Part shown: positions 1 through 10,607 of the stretch, piece after piece | How positions within the stretch are numbered: position 1 is the first letter of the stretch | Layout of the letters: every line of letters starts with the position of its first letter | Assembly: GCA_023053545.1 (NCBI GenBank) | Contig: JAKZAN010000001.1 | Span: 10,188,565-10,252,564, forward strand | Direction: 5' to 3' | From: Lepidurus packardi | Taxonomy: Eukaryota > Arthropoda > Branchiopoda > Notostraca > Triopsidae | Length of the DNA stretch: 64,000 bases | Notes under the pieces: model-generated | Databases searched by the model: none | Seen by the model: only the letters and a program-made list of their open reading frames with translations | What the model was told of the DNA's origin: nothing | Made by a program: the position numbers and the translations under genes

Positions 1-689
1 GTTAGAATCAGCGGGTTTATGGAATTAGGTTTTAAAGGACTGATTGAAAACGTGTTGAGAAGCTTCCCTCCCTAAGCTTCAACAGTGTTCGTTGTGTTTT
101 AGACGTGTGCTTACACAAAAAGGCGGAAACACAGAAAAAGGACAAGAAAAACGTTTCAAATGTAAAAGAGCAGGTGTGGCTCATTGAAACGACAAGTTAA
201 ATTTAAAAGATTTGCGACACAGTGAAGCGGCCGTTAAGTTAGGAATTCCTCAATCATCTCTATCAAATTGTTGAAAAATCATTACGAAATAAAGAATAGT
301 CATTTGATAGACAAAAAACTGTAATTTTGTTATTACTATCATTGTTTTTATTTTTCTTGTTTACATCCTAAAGAACCTACGCATTTGTACACATGTAGGT
401 ACATATTTCCGATTTTCGGTTATTAGAATCTCCGCTTAATCGAAGTAATATTCTTTTGACAAACGCGAATACAATAAGCGGCATCTAATGTTGTTGGTTC
501 CATATAAAATAAACGCAACGCCAAAGGTCGCCATTCGTAATATAGGTTGCGGCAGGAAAACAAATATGCGGTCAACCTCAAAGTCAGTTACGGAGCTCAT
601 GTGTGTAGGTTACATGAATGAAACTTACGTGTGGCAATATTTTATCAGATGTCTATTTAGCAAGGCAAATCACAGGAGCGGCAATGGCA

Positions 690-1035
690 AGCGAAAATCA
701 TCGTGAGAAGACGATAATATGCATCTTTGCAATCGGTAAAGCTCCACCCCACCCAAAAGAGAACAGAATACAGCCGTGAGTGTTGAGGACAACAACGTTA
801 AGAATTGTGTACGATATACGACACTTACATTTATTCGTAAAGTGTTTAAAGCGGGAAAGACGAGAATTGATAGAATTGATAAGTTTACGGTCAGAGACCG
901 CCCAATAATCCAGAACCAATGATTTTCAGGGGAAAATAAATTGCGATGAGGGAGAAAGCTGGTACCGGCATCCCTGAGAGGAAGTACGTTATTATATTGC
1001 TTTTGTTATGAGCAATCTTTAACTTATGTTTGTCT
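690..1035 (+). repeat. Diverged direct repeat, copy 1
   Basis: The segment shares an ordered series of matching blocks with 1525-1870. The blocks include a GGGAAAGCTCCA(C/T)CCCACC-like stretch, GTGAGTGTTGAGG, a CAGAGACCG/CGAGACCG block and a shared ending TGTTATGA(G/A)CAATCTTTAACTT. No coding potential is shared between the copies. It looks like an old dispersed repeat or a tandem segmental duplication about 840 bp apart. Confidence 0.55.
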
Positions 1036-1524
1036 TTGAAAAAAAAAAGATGAAATGACGCGAAAGAAAGACAACTGAAAAACGAGGATGAAAATGGTAT
1101 CAAACACCTGTACTAAAACGGATAAACTATTTTACTTTATCCTTTTACTATTATACTTTATCCATTTACTTTTAATCTTATTTTTAAGCTTACGAATGCT
1201 ATTGACAAAGGAGACTTGGCTTCACTAAACCATGTAGGAAACAAATCCTAACGTCAAGAAAAATGGCACCCTATTTAGAAAAAGCGTGAGTTGCGCTCCT
1301 ACCATCAAAAAATAAATAAAAAAAAACTCACGTTGATGAAGTTAAATTCTTGGTTACATGATCAATCGGTATAAGCATCCATAATCCGAAATGGGAAGGA
1401 AACTGGTATTAAATTTCCTGAATTTAAATTAATATTTTGTTAGTCGTTATTTAGCTTATTTTTAACTGACATATGTGTCGTTTAATGAAGCCGGCCACCT
1501 TGATTACGTCATGCCAAATCATCC

Positions 1525-1870
1525 CGGGAAGACGAGAATGCATCTTGGTCAAGATCAGAAAAGCTTGGTAAAGTTCGTCAAATCGGGAAAGCTCCATCCC
1601 ACCGAAAAAAAAACACATGAGTGTTGAGGGCAAAAAGGTTTAAGAATCGTGTTCGACGCACGACACAAATTTTTTCGTAGTCAGTTTAAAACCGAAAACG
1701 GGATCTGGGCAATCGATATATGCATGCCGTCATATCGAGACCGTCCAAGAATCCATAATCAATTATTATCCGGGGATATAAAGAATAAAACGGAAGGAAG
1801 ACAGGAATCCCTATGCGAAAATAAAATGATTAAATTGCTTTGTTATGAACAATCTTTAACTTTACGATAA
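1525..1870 (+). repeat. Diverged direct repeat, copy 2
   Basis: Second copy of the segment at 690-1035, in the same orientation, with substitutions and small indels throughout. The two copies end at nearly the same point, in CAATCTTTAACTT. Confidence 0.55.
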
Positions 1871-2171
1871 CGTTGACTAAGCATACATGACTTGATCAAT
1901 CTGGATCACGAGATGCAAGAAAATGAACCCCTGGATAAATTAAATCCTGAACATCGAGCTTACCGAAGGAAAAATATTAAGTATTTATTTCTAAAGAACT
2001 ACACACCTCGGAAAGACGGCAACTATTGTGCTTTGTGGGAGAGCAAATTTCGAGTTGAAACGTGCAAGATTAGACAAGGAATTCTACCAGCCCTAGAAAA
2101 CAGACCTACCGAATAGCATTATCATTATAACATTCGTGTATCATATCTTTGCCCATATCGCTACTGGTTTT

Positions 2172-5105
2172 CTACTGCCGCTGCACGTTTCCGGGCATGC
2201 TCTTCGCGTTGTCTTTGCGCCATTCTGCCAGAGGTAACTCTTCCACCACAGGGCAATACAGAGCACCGCGAAACTGTGGATGTTCTCCGGTAGTCATGGG
2301 TTGTCCACACTTGCGACAGTCAGCACAAGTTTCATCAGCCGCCTTTTATCGGTGTCTCCAATCAGTTGTCCGCGGCCTCGGTGTCGGACACCGGTCGAGA
2401 AGATGGAGTCGTCCCTGATGCTAGCGAGGGTACCGAAGGTGGTGGTGGAGGCGGCGCAGATACTGGCCTTCACCAGGGTCTTCCACGGCGGATGCAGCTT
2501 CTGTCCCCAATGGAGGCAACGTCATCCGGCGACGTTTAACTTTTGCCCGGCCTACCGTGTCTTCTAGTTCCTCAAAAACAAGCGGCGGTCGAGGCATTGT
2601 TTGAGGAAGCTGGCGCGAAGGCAAAAGCGGCGTCGCACTCGTCAATGCTGGCTGGGACAGGTTAATACCCTGCAGTAGCATACTGATGTCGCAAAAGCCG
2701 GTCTTATCCTGGTACCTAAGAGTTTTAAAGAAATGTTATTATTAACCTCGAAATGTGCTGTCGTTAATAAAGTTTAAATCTTACCACAGACTCAAGGTAG
2801 TCACGTGGATGGGATACAAAATCAGGCTGGTACCTTCTAAAAGGGTGCCACTTCGAAAGACACGACTCCGTAACTCGTTGTACTTGCCCAGAATGAGCTT
2901 CCAGCAAGAAACGCAAGGAGCACCTCGGATTGGTGCCGTGTATGTGTTGCAAAGGCGAATGCAAATCGCCTCCACTACACGACTCTTGGAAGGAGAGAAG
3001 GCAGGCAAACCAGCGCTTATAAAGCATCTAAAAACAGAAGCAAGGGTTTTATATTCCAAAGCATGCTTAAAGAACGAGACGACATAACAACGCTTACCTC
3101 TGCATGGCTTCCACTCCAGCACATCCTGTCCTATACTTGGACCGAGCAAAACGGCTCCGACGGTCGTGGCGCAGGATGCGCCCGTACTTCAGAGGCCGTT
3201 TATCGTACTTCTCCAACGCCTCGTAGAGGCGAATGACTTCGTAAGCCTGGCTTTTGCTGATAGCAAGTCTTTCTGTCTTGATCAACGCCGCTGCCAACTG
3301 ATCCAACTTGTCCCATCCACCGATAAATCGGAATCCAAGGCTTCTTCAGCTAGTTGTGGCACTGTCTCGACGGTCAGCTCACTGTCCATGTCTTCTTCCA
3401 TTTCTTCGGTTTCCACCGGATTTCCCGGAATGGTGTCGTCCAGCTATTCCGGCTCCTGCATCATGGTGAGGGAATCGTGTTCCAAAAAAATTTCCGTGTC
3501 TTGAAAACCCTCGTCAATCGGCTTATGGACCGCAGTGTCATTCGTAGGAAGGGTCCAGCCAGTTTGCTGGTAGACGAATTCTACTCCCAGCAGCTCCCCT
3601 GTATACTGTCGTTGTTATGTTGTCTTGCTCCTTAAGCATACTTTGGAATCTAAAAACCTTGCTTCTGATTTCGCGCATGGAGCGCGATACTCCGGCGCCA
3701 ATGAATGACCCAGTAATTGCTCATACAGCGTGTTGACTCGCTGCGTCAGCTTGATGTCGAAGCAACGCAGTGACGAGGGTGGAGAGTTGGTGACGGCTGC
3801 AGAAGCTCTGGCAGGGTTCCAGCATGTGAGGCCATCCAAAAGGTACGCCAGGAAGTTGTACGCGTTCCCACTGGTTCCTACGATATGAAATAAAGGAAAT
3901 TATCAAACGTTGTTCAACAAAAGTCATACCATGTAATGCCTTAGCCGGAATGAAACGAGCCAAGTGCAAATGGAAAGACTGAAGGGAGGTGGAGCCACGA
4001 GCACGCCAGTAAACCGGTAAACTGTGACCCCCCTTAGTTAATGTTCCAGTCACCGTGCAGAGCCGGACAAACTCGGGACCCTGGATAAACTTGATGTGAT
4101 TCCTCTGAAAGTCCCAGGTTTGCTCCATGTCTTCCTTAAATAAAGGAACTACCAGCGAATCCGCTGCCAAAGACAACGAAGAATCAGGGCTTCGATATGA
4201 TCCCTCGTCTCTTGGGTACCACGAATGTGCCGACGACAATGGCGTGCCATTTCCGATTTGGTGATGGCCTCGTTGACCGCCGCGACAGAAAATTGGAAAG
4301 CCCCTCCAGCTCCATTTCCCTCTTCTTGGCAGCTCGCAAGGCATCGAGATCTGTGGCATCCCATTCGAATATGCAGGACGACAATCTGGTCATGAATGTG
4401 CCATACAGAGAGTGGGACTCGCCGGTGCACCTCACAGCTAGATGCCGCATAAAATGCCAGGCGTGACGCTGGTACTCACTCAAATAGGCCGCCGTCTTGC
4501 GCAGCCACACCTCGGAATACAGCTCCTGAAGATCATTCTGCAAGGCGGCAGGCTATTCCCCAGCGTGCGAGACCTGGCCATCGCAATAATGTAATGTCGC
4601 ATGCGAACTTGTAGGTCAGTATGGCGGGGAAGCGAGCTGCAAGGCCGTCATGTAGCTGCGCTAATATGCGTTGATCGTCCACAATGAAGCTACCTTTGCA
4701 TAGGGGGCATTTCATGTACTTGCAAGCCAGGTAGTATCTGTCCCTGAAATCAAGGACAGGACGTACCCGGGGGTACAGCCCCTTGGACGTGAGCTTCCTG
4801 ACGACCCTACAGTTGGAACAGTTAACAGCCCACATTCTTCTGGGAATCCACAGGAAAATCCGACGAAGAAAACACGCGTCAGGCTTGGGCGGCGCTGTGC
4901 TGTTCCCTGGAACTGGTGGCGAGGGTGGACTCCACCAATTAGTAAGGGAGGCCTTCAGGGTATCCTTGCTGCCAAAATCCAATCCAGCCAATCCAGGCCT
5001 GGTCTGCTGGCATGATCGTCTTTTGTCATCCTTCGGGAAGGCGAGCACGCCAGGCCACTTTCCTTGCTTTCCTTGCAAAATTAATAATAAAAATAAGGAA
5101 CCCAC
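2172..5105 (-). pseudogene. DUF6729-type multi-exon gene, degraded
   Basis: Scattered reading frames on the minus strand line up in order with the family I know as DUF6729 (large, often multicopy animal proteins of unknown, probably transposon-related function). N-terminal part, about 4.55-5.1 kb: FLWIPRRMW, then CSNC, LTSKGLYPRVR, CPLC and ILTYKFACD. Middle, about 3.9-4.15 kb: LTKGGHSLPVYWRARGSTS and SFHLHLARFIPA. At 3.47-3.61 kb: GELLGVEFVYQQTGWTLP. At 3.1-3.3 kb: YDKRPLKYG and GVEAMQR. At 2.78-3.05 kb: VVEAICIRLC. C-terminus: CRKCGQPMTTGEH, with the stop at 2172-2174. It is broken. Two frame changes lie just after the ACD motif (about 4.55-4.60 kb). An in-frame TAG follows MMQEPE (about 3.45 kb), and a further frame change lies near 3.31 kb. 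Several gaps have plausible GT-AG introns. It is a relic rather than a working gene. Family assignment is from memory of conserved motifs. Confidence 0.7.
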
Positions 5106-5903
5106 TCTTCTTTTCTAGAGATAACTCTGTTTTACATATAATCCTCCCCTCTTTCTAAAGTAGTAACGGAAAAGAAATAATCTACCTCAGGAACATGGCT
5201 GAATATTGCAGCAGAAACAGTATAGAGGTTTTCACAGTATGCTAACAGGGCTATCTTCCAATGTTAAGGTTTTCTACGACCTTCTCGGTCCCCAGAGTAA
5301 TATTCAGGTAAAAAGCAAGAAAATGAAAGGGTACATTCGTAAACCTCCCAGTGCAGTTAAAAAAAGTCACGTCGGTGTACAAAGCGCGTAATTTAAATCT
5401 ATTCCTTTAAACTACTATTTGACACCACTATTTGACACTAAATCTCGCTTTGCTAAAAACTCACTTATATTACACTTATGTTACACTTATATTACACTGC
5501 TGGATTAATGTACATTTTTGAATGACTTAATGAAAATTGTTTACTGTACTTCGTCTTGAAAAAGACAAACTACAGAGTCGTGTTAAGAAAACGGTGAAAA
5601 TTTTCTTTAAAATAAATTGAAAGTGAGCTATGTGAAATTTGCAACAAACTGCACGGAAGCGCAATAACAATTGGTGATAGTTGATGGGACGACGCTATTT
5701 ATATGACATTCAAAAACACGGAAGTAGGAAGTACTTGCATTTCTTAAGGGGTTAGCAAGCAATGTGAACTTGAAAGGGATTAGTGTAAGACTTATTACCA
5801 AAAAATAGCATAGACATTTTTCCAAAAACACTTTCAAATGCGCGCGTTGCCGGTAGGACCCTACGTCAGCACAAAACTCCCTAGAGTGCCCGAGAGAAAG
5901 GTC
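5106..5903. other. Intergenic with partial inverted-repeat copy
   Basis: No gene is supported. It contains a partial copy (5206-5403) of sequence that recurs at the inner end of the right terminal repeat at 8.19-8.25 kb and, inverted, at 9.32-9.42 kb. The remainder is AT-rich, with a short run of repeated TTATATTACACTTATG-like words near 5465-5495. Confidence 0.5.
5206..5403 (+). repeat. Partial transposon-end copy
   Basis: Bases 5228-5290 (AGTATAGAGGTTTTCACAGT onward) match the right inverted repeat beginning at 8189. Bases 5315-5403, ending AAGCGCGTAATTTAAATCT, are the reverse complement of about 9320-9415. The two matches join different ends of neighbouring repeats, so this looks like a solo or deleted copy of the same transposon family. 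Confidence 0.55.
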
Positions 5904-6126
5904 ACCAGTCCCCCGTTTTGTGAATGTTTTGTGAATGTTTTGTTCTCTTCTCGAACCTTTTTTCTAGTAGATTAGGAATGCCTACATGGGGGTACATGGG
6001 CACAGTCTGGGAATCCATCCCCCATATAAGCCTTCGTACCCTCTTGGGAACGAGAGATAAGTCAGAAAACCTTAACATTGGAAGGATACCCCTGTTACCA
6101 TACTGTGTTAACCTCTATACTGTGGC
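5904..6126 (+). repeat. Left inverted repeat of hAT-like element
   Basis: Reverse complement of 8189-8407 over about 220 bp with scattered mismatches. A tandem duplication of the word TTTTGTGAATG lies at 5917-5940 that the right arm lacks. Confidence 0.65.
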
Positions 6127-6637
6127 AGCAGCCGCGGTGGACTCTTCCAGTCTCTTCTGTCGAAGCTTCCAGCTAAACAAGGTTAGCGCCAGGAAGTACT
6201 GGCTCTGGCTCTGAAGCTGGAGCCTGAACGGGCGTGGCAATGCTGGGTGTCACCATCGGTACTGAGAAACTGTGGAATGCAGAGCTGTTAGTAAAGCTTA
6301 TGTTTTAAGCTCTTTGTCTCTGAAGTCCTTTGTCGAAGTCATGAATTGCAGCAGTGGACCGACTGTGAAACACCGCACCTTCCTTGCGGATTGAACTCAC
6401 CGTTTGGGCTCGTAAGACGGTATTTCACCCGCTGTTCCCGAGGCTGAGAAAGAGTAGAAGCTAAACACTGGGTAAAAAAAAAACGTCTCGGACTCCCGCT
6501 CCCCACTTGCGAGATGGTTTCGCAAAACTTGCGTATGTGAAGTGCAACGGTTGCTAGCCAAAGCGTTTGCTTGTGTTCTCTATTACTAACTTCCTAGTTT
6601 CTGATCAATTGGCGGTGTCAGTGTTTTAACGCGTAAA

Positions 6638-7662
6638 ATGTCTAGAAAACGAAGCTGTACTCTTAATAACGATCTCCAAAAGGGGTTTACGTTTATTAAA
6701 GTGGTAAGTTCAGTACATTTTCCTTTTTTTTCTGAAAAAAGATGTGTCCCGTTTTGGACTGAAGGATATTTGTTCACCCTGCTGATACAGCTCTGTGAGA
6801 CCAGGTGGATGGAACGGCATGACGCTGTCTTCCGTATTCTCGAGCTTTACAAGCCAGTTCTCCGGTCTCTTGAAACTCAAAAAACCGCTGGAAATACAGA
6901 AACTTCTGCAAAATCTTCGCTATTGTTAGATGCTATGCAACAGAGTCAATTTACCGTTTCTCTTCATGTTGCTAAAGTATTCTCACTTACTCTCCCTCTT
7001 TTCAAAGTTCTCCAGTCTCCTGACTGTGATATAGCTGCTGCTGTTGACCACGTAGAAATTGTTTTAAAGAGGATGTTAGAGATGGGGCAGAACGCCGATA
7101 GTTATTTTGCTTCTATTGTTAGGGAATCAGAGCGTTTTGCTAAGGATTTGGGTATTGAAAAATCCCACCCGCGAACAAGAGGTAGAGTCAGGCAACTCCA
7201 ACTCAACTTTAGATGACTTTTACAGGAGAAGTGTTCATTCCCTTCCTTGACCATCGTTGCTCACCGAAATGTTCTCTCCTCGCTTAGTGGCATAATTCCA
7301 TAAAAAGTAGCAGTGGCAGAAATCGCCGAACATAAAACAAGTTCTCTTAGCGAATTGTACAGCGACCTCCTTCCTGAGCCCGACTGGTTAAAGCAAGAGC
7401 TTGCTGTCTGGCGCGTAAAGTGGAAAACCGTCCATGAAATAGATAGGCCTTCTTCTGCTATATCTGAACTTCGGATATGCAATCCATGACATTTTCCTAA
7501 TGTTTCTGTCCTACTTACTGCTAACTGGCCAATGGCCAGTAGCACCACTACTGCAGAAAGGAATTTTTCTAGTCTAAGAACTCTTAAAACTTGGCTAAGA
7601 AACTCCACTGTAGAGGAAAGACTTAAGAGGATTAGCTCTCCTTTCAATACACAGGAGTCTTA
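6638..7662 (+). pseudogene. hAT-family transposase, degraded
   Basis: The first open segment (6638-7216) contains CETRWMERHDAVFRI, a typical hAT core motif that also occurs in the THAP/hAT proteins annotated as 52 kDa repressor of the inhibitor of protein kinase. It is followed by the usual helical stretch ending FAKDLGIEKSHPR. Downstream the frame is broken. The continuation FIPFLDHR is in another register, several stops fall between 7230 and 7490, and the hAT C-terminal dimerisation signature (TTTAERNFSSLRTLKTWLRN) is readable at about 7540-7605. The N-terminal zinc finger and the first catalytic region are missing or unrecognisable. The ATG at 6638 is formal only. This is a dead transposase. 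Confidence 0.75.
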
Positions 7663-8188
7663 ACATATCTCCTGAACAGGTTACAGATGTCTTCGCAGCA
7701 CAGGTTGGTCAAAGCGACAGCTCTGTCTGACCATTTTTTTCTCTAGCCTATTCAACTCACTGACTGACAAAAAAACTATCAAATTTTGTGTCTTTCTGTC
7801 TGACAACCTCTAAACCTTTAGCAAACAGGGAGAAGGAAAGGTTAAAATCGGAAACAGTTGGCGAAAGAATAAAGGTTGGCTTCCCCGAAGGACAAAACGC
7901 CAACTCAAAAATCTTAAAACAAACCTTGGTAGCTCTCTCTATGTCTCTACAGTGGTAGCGGTGGGAAACATCTCTGTAACATTGGTTAATGTAACGCAAA
8001 AATGGGAATACGAGCTCTACTACGTGGAACATAACCCTTGTCGCAGTGGCAGGCCAAACGTCGACAAAGAAGTATAAATTCATATATTAAACAAAAGTCA
8101 TATTATGCACATTAAACAAAAGTCATGTTAACACTATCATTTGTGTACATACGTCCAGCCTATTTCCTCAATTTATCGACTTACACTC

Positions 8189-8407
8189 ACAGTATAAAGG
8201 TTTTCACAGTATGGTAACTCGGGGTATTTTCCAATGTATAGGGATTAAGACGACTTTCTCGGTCTCAAGAGGATGTGGGGGGTAACAAAGAACATAGGAG
8301 GGATGGATTCACAGACTTCCCCATCCTACCCCAGAAGTAGGCATTCCAAATCTACTACAAAAAGCGTTCGAAAAGAGAACAAAACATTCACAAAACGGGG
8401 GATTGGT
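8189..8407 (-). repeat. Right inverted repeat of hAT-like element
   Basis: Inverted counterpart of 5904-6126. It ends CAAAACGGGGGATTGG. Confidence 0.65.
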
Positions 8408-8416
8408 TAATTAAAC

Positions 8417-9001
8417 ATGCCTAGTGTACTGTCGCGGTTCGCCTTTTCCGAATATTGTATTTCCTTTCCTGTCCCAAACCGGACTCCCTCTTTTATATTT
8501 CCTTCCCCCTTTTATATCACTTGGTTACCTTTCTTTAGCGAATATCCCTCTTCCAACGTTGGTCCTTCGTTGACCCGGCCTTGCCCTCTCCGCAATCACC
8601 TTGCCATACCCCATCGAGTCCCCAAGGATGACGCTTCGAGGAAAGCAGCCAAGGAGCCTGGGGAGCAACAAGGTTCAACACGGGTACGGAACGCCACAGT
8701 ACTTTGTTCTGTACCTTTTTGTAAGAACGCATCCTATAGAAAACCAGCAGGAACAAATATACTTTCGTATTCCAATGACAACTGTTCAGAATTATGGTTA
8801 AAGGTTATTAGTAAAGACAGACTAGTTTTACGAAAAAACGGTTTACGCATATGCTCAGAGCATTTTCGAAGTTGTAAGCCATCTTCATGCTATCGACATC
8901 GATGTATTCCTGTTTGCGAACCACCCGAAGGTCGTTCTTTAGCCCAGTTAGCTTCGACATCCATTTCTGCTTTAGGAATAGAGTATTTCATCCCTTTCTG
9001 A
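8417..9001 (+). CDS. THAP-type zinc-finger ORF, probably transposon-related
   Basis: A 194-codon ORF begins 10 bp outside the right inverted repeat. Its second half has the zinc-binding layout of a THAP domain: CSVPFC (C-x4-C), a central Trp in ELWLKV and the closing ICSEHF (C-x2-H followed by Phe). THAP domains bind specific DNA and are often fused to hAT or P-type transposases, which fits the dead hAT transposase upstream. The first ~80 residues, rich in Ser, Phe and Pro, do not look like a THAP protein and are probably not translated. The true start may be a spliced exon near codon 85. The short length and repeat context suggest a fragment, not a host gene. Confidence 0.5.
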   Translation: MPSVLSRFAFSEYCISFPVPNRTPSFIFPSPFYITWLPFFSEYPSSNVGPSLTRPCPLRNHLAIPHRVPKDDASRKAAKEPGEQQGSTRVRNATVLCSVPFCKNASYRKPAGTNILSYSNDNCSELWLKVISKDRLVLRKNGLRICSEHFRSCKPSSCYRHRCIPVCEPPEGRSLAQLASTSISALGIEYFIPF

Positions 9002-10101
9002 GTTTAGGAATAGTTGTACATAAGTACCATTGTAATTTAAATTGACCCTACAATGTAAGTCTAATGATAAGCCTTAACGAATGTAATTTTAGACAACTCG
9101 TATATAGACATAAATAGTCATAACAACATATAGACATTAATATACGTAGGTATTTTATACTATACGGGGTTGAACCTGCATATTATAATACACCTATGTA
9201 TGGGTTGCAAAATAGACTGCCTTCTCGTGGTGCAACCTTGGTACCACGAAATTGTCTATGTGTTGTGTATTGATCTAGTTAATTAACCTTTTCTTTTCAA
9301 CTAACAAATTTTAAAGCAATAGATTTAAATTACGCGCTTTGTAAGCCGCGGTGACATTTTCTGAACTGTATTGGAAGGTTTGCGAATGTATCCTTCGATA
9401 TTCTGTCCTTTCACCTTAAGTTACACGATAAAGAAAGTTAAAGTTTTGTGTTGCAGCCAAAGCAACTTCCGCTCAACGGCAACGCCACGCCATGTTTATC
9501 CCGAAAACATGTTGAACATACAGAAAGGATCTCCAAATATAAAGACCCGGAAAAAAGATCAGCAGGATGTGGAAGTGCAAGACGAAGACTGTGCCAGTGG
9601 TAATCGGAGCTTTGGGTACAATAAAGAAAAATTTAATCAAACCCTAAATGTGCTCCTTGGTCATCCCTCCGTCGGAGAAATGCAAATAATAGCCCTTCTG
9701 GGTAGTTCCAGCATTTTTCGAAAAGTGCATGGGTAAATTTTTTTTTGTCTCTTTTTGAGATCTGGTTTTACCATGTGACGACAGTAATGTATTTGTGAGA
9801 GGAAATAAAAGGCATAATAAATAAATAAATAAAACAATAGGTTAAAACTACTAAAGTAGTTCTTCCTTAGTACTTGCGCAACACGACGGTATCTCACATG
9901 ACACACTACTGAAAGAACTAGACGCTTGCAGTCATGCATACGTACGTTGATTTTGATGAAATGCCTTCACTTCGACTCAGCCTTGGTGAGTTCCCCCGCA
10001 TTAAAATGCGAAGAGTAAACCAGGAAAATTTCCGACAGACGTGCTTTTTATAAGAACCACACCTTTCATATTACCCAACCTTCCCAGCCCCATCTTCGTG
10101 C
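9002..10101. other. Intergenic with inverted-repeat arm
   Basis: No gene is supported. Bases 9320-9415 are the inverted counterpart of 5315-5403, which brackets the hAT/THAP block. An open stretch at about 9440-9736 has no recognisable motif and no clear start. Immediately upstream of 10102 is the promoter of the acidic secreted protein. Confidence 0.5.
9320..9415 (-). repeat. Outer inverted-repeat arm
   Basis: Read on the minus strand this matches 5315-5403, including the shared ending AAGCGCGTAATTTAAATCTATT. With its partner it encloses about 3.9 kb, including the hAT remnant and the THAP ORF. Confidence 0.5.
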
Positions 10102-10138
10102 TATAAAATCCTCCCAAGAAACGAATGTTCCGTCAGTC
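10102..10138 (+). promoter_or_regulatory. TATA box and TCAGTC initiator
   Basis: TATAAAA at 10102-10108 and TCAGTC at 10133-10138, the arthropod initiator consensus. The presumed +1 A at 10135 is 33 bp from the first T of the TATA box. This predicts a 5' leader of about 76 nt before the ATG at 10211. No other promoter in the window is as clear. Confidence 0.7.
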
Positions 10139-10210
10139 ATTACAAGAAGCTCTTCACCATTCGATCGTTCTTGTTTCACATAAAACTTAGAATTGTTTAG
10201 CTCTAACGAA

Positions 10211-10606
10211 ATGAGTTCGTACGCTTTAACTTTGGTATGCGTGGTACTGGTGGCAAGTACTTGCACTAAAGCCTACCCTCAGGGCAACCAACCTGAAGAA
10301 GACGACGAAAGAGAAGTGGAAATCGAATACAGCCCGTTTCCCACTGATATCCAGGGCGGCGGCAATCTACCTGTTCTAGACCTCAGCGGCGGAATCAACC
10401 CTCTACCGGAATGGGATAGTGAAGAAGAAACATGGGACCAAACCGAAGAACCAGAGTGGCTAAGCAACCCCATGTTAGGCAGTATGCCTGAGATGTACAA
10501 TTTCCCAAGTATGCCCAAACCATCAGACGATTCTTCTGCTTCTGCTGAAGAACAATGGGAAAATATGGAAACAGCAGTTTGGAATGCAGCCCAAAGCCAA
10601 CAATAA
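10211..10606 (+). CDS. Small secreted acidic protein, unknown function
   Basis: A 131-residue protein from a single open exon. The start is the ATG at 10211 because a signal peptide begins there: a short polar N-terminus, hydrophobic core ALTLVCVVLVAST and a likely cut after TKA near residue 22. The mature chain is strongly acidic (clusters EEDDERE and WDSEEETWD). It is rich in Pro, Trp and Met, has no Cys pairs and no recognisable domain, so it is probably largely disordered. A TATA box and initiator lie 76-109 bp upstream. An AATAAA overlaps the stop codon. It may be a cuticle, eggshell, saliva or hemolymph component, but nothing in the sequence decides this. It is flanked by repeats upstream and by CYHR1, convergent, downstream. 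Confidence 0.75.
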   Translation: MSSYALTLVCVVLVASTCTKAYPQGNQPEEDDEREVEIEYSPFPTDIQGGGNLPVLDLSGGINPLPEWDSEEETWDQTEEPEWLSNPMLGSMPEMYNFPSMPKPSDDSSASAEEQWENMETAVWNAAQSQQ

Positions 10607-10607
10607 A
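10602..10607 (+). promoter_or_regulatory. AATAAA overlapping the stop codon
   Basis: The last Gln codon, the TAA stop and the next base together spell AATAAA. No better poly(A) signal is seen in the following ~100 bp. If it is used, the 3' UTR would be only 15-30 nt. Confidence 0.4.

Larger units (their letters stand above)
1..2171. other. Intergenic, AT-rich, no supported gene
   Basis: I see no convincing gene here. The short ORFs have no recognisable motif, no plausible exon structure and atypical composition. The only structure is a diverged direct duplication (about 690-1035 and 1525-1870), annotated separately. The stretch 1871-2171 abuts the end of the DUF6729-type pseudogene on the minus strand. 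Confidence 0.6.
5904..8407. mobile_element. hAT-like DNA transposon remnant with ~220-bp inverted repeats
   Basis: Left end 5904-6126 and right end 8189-8407 are imperfect inverted copies. Both outer ends read ACCA(G/A)TCCCCCGTTTTGTG inward, and both inner ends read through CAGTATGGTAAC-type sequence. Between them lies a degraded hAT-family transposase in the plus orientation. No clear 8-bp target duplication is visible at the ends, so the exact boundaries may be off or a flank may be rearranged. The non-coding stretch 6127-6637 between left repeat and transposase shows no gene. Confidence 0.6.

Noticed and set aside
488-1110. Several small ORFs at the window start
   Set aside because: They lie in a diverged non-coding duplication, and the two copies do not share a reading frame.
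9371-9736. Plus-strand ORF of ~120 codons
   Set aside because: It has no ATG at its nominal start, its first part is the inverted-repeat arm, and the rest has no recognisable domain. A hidden exon cannot be excluded.
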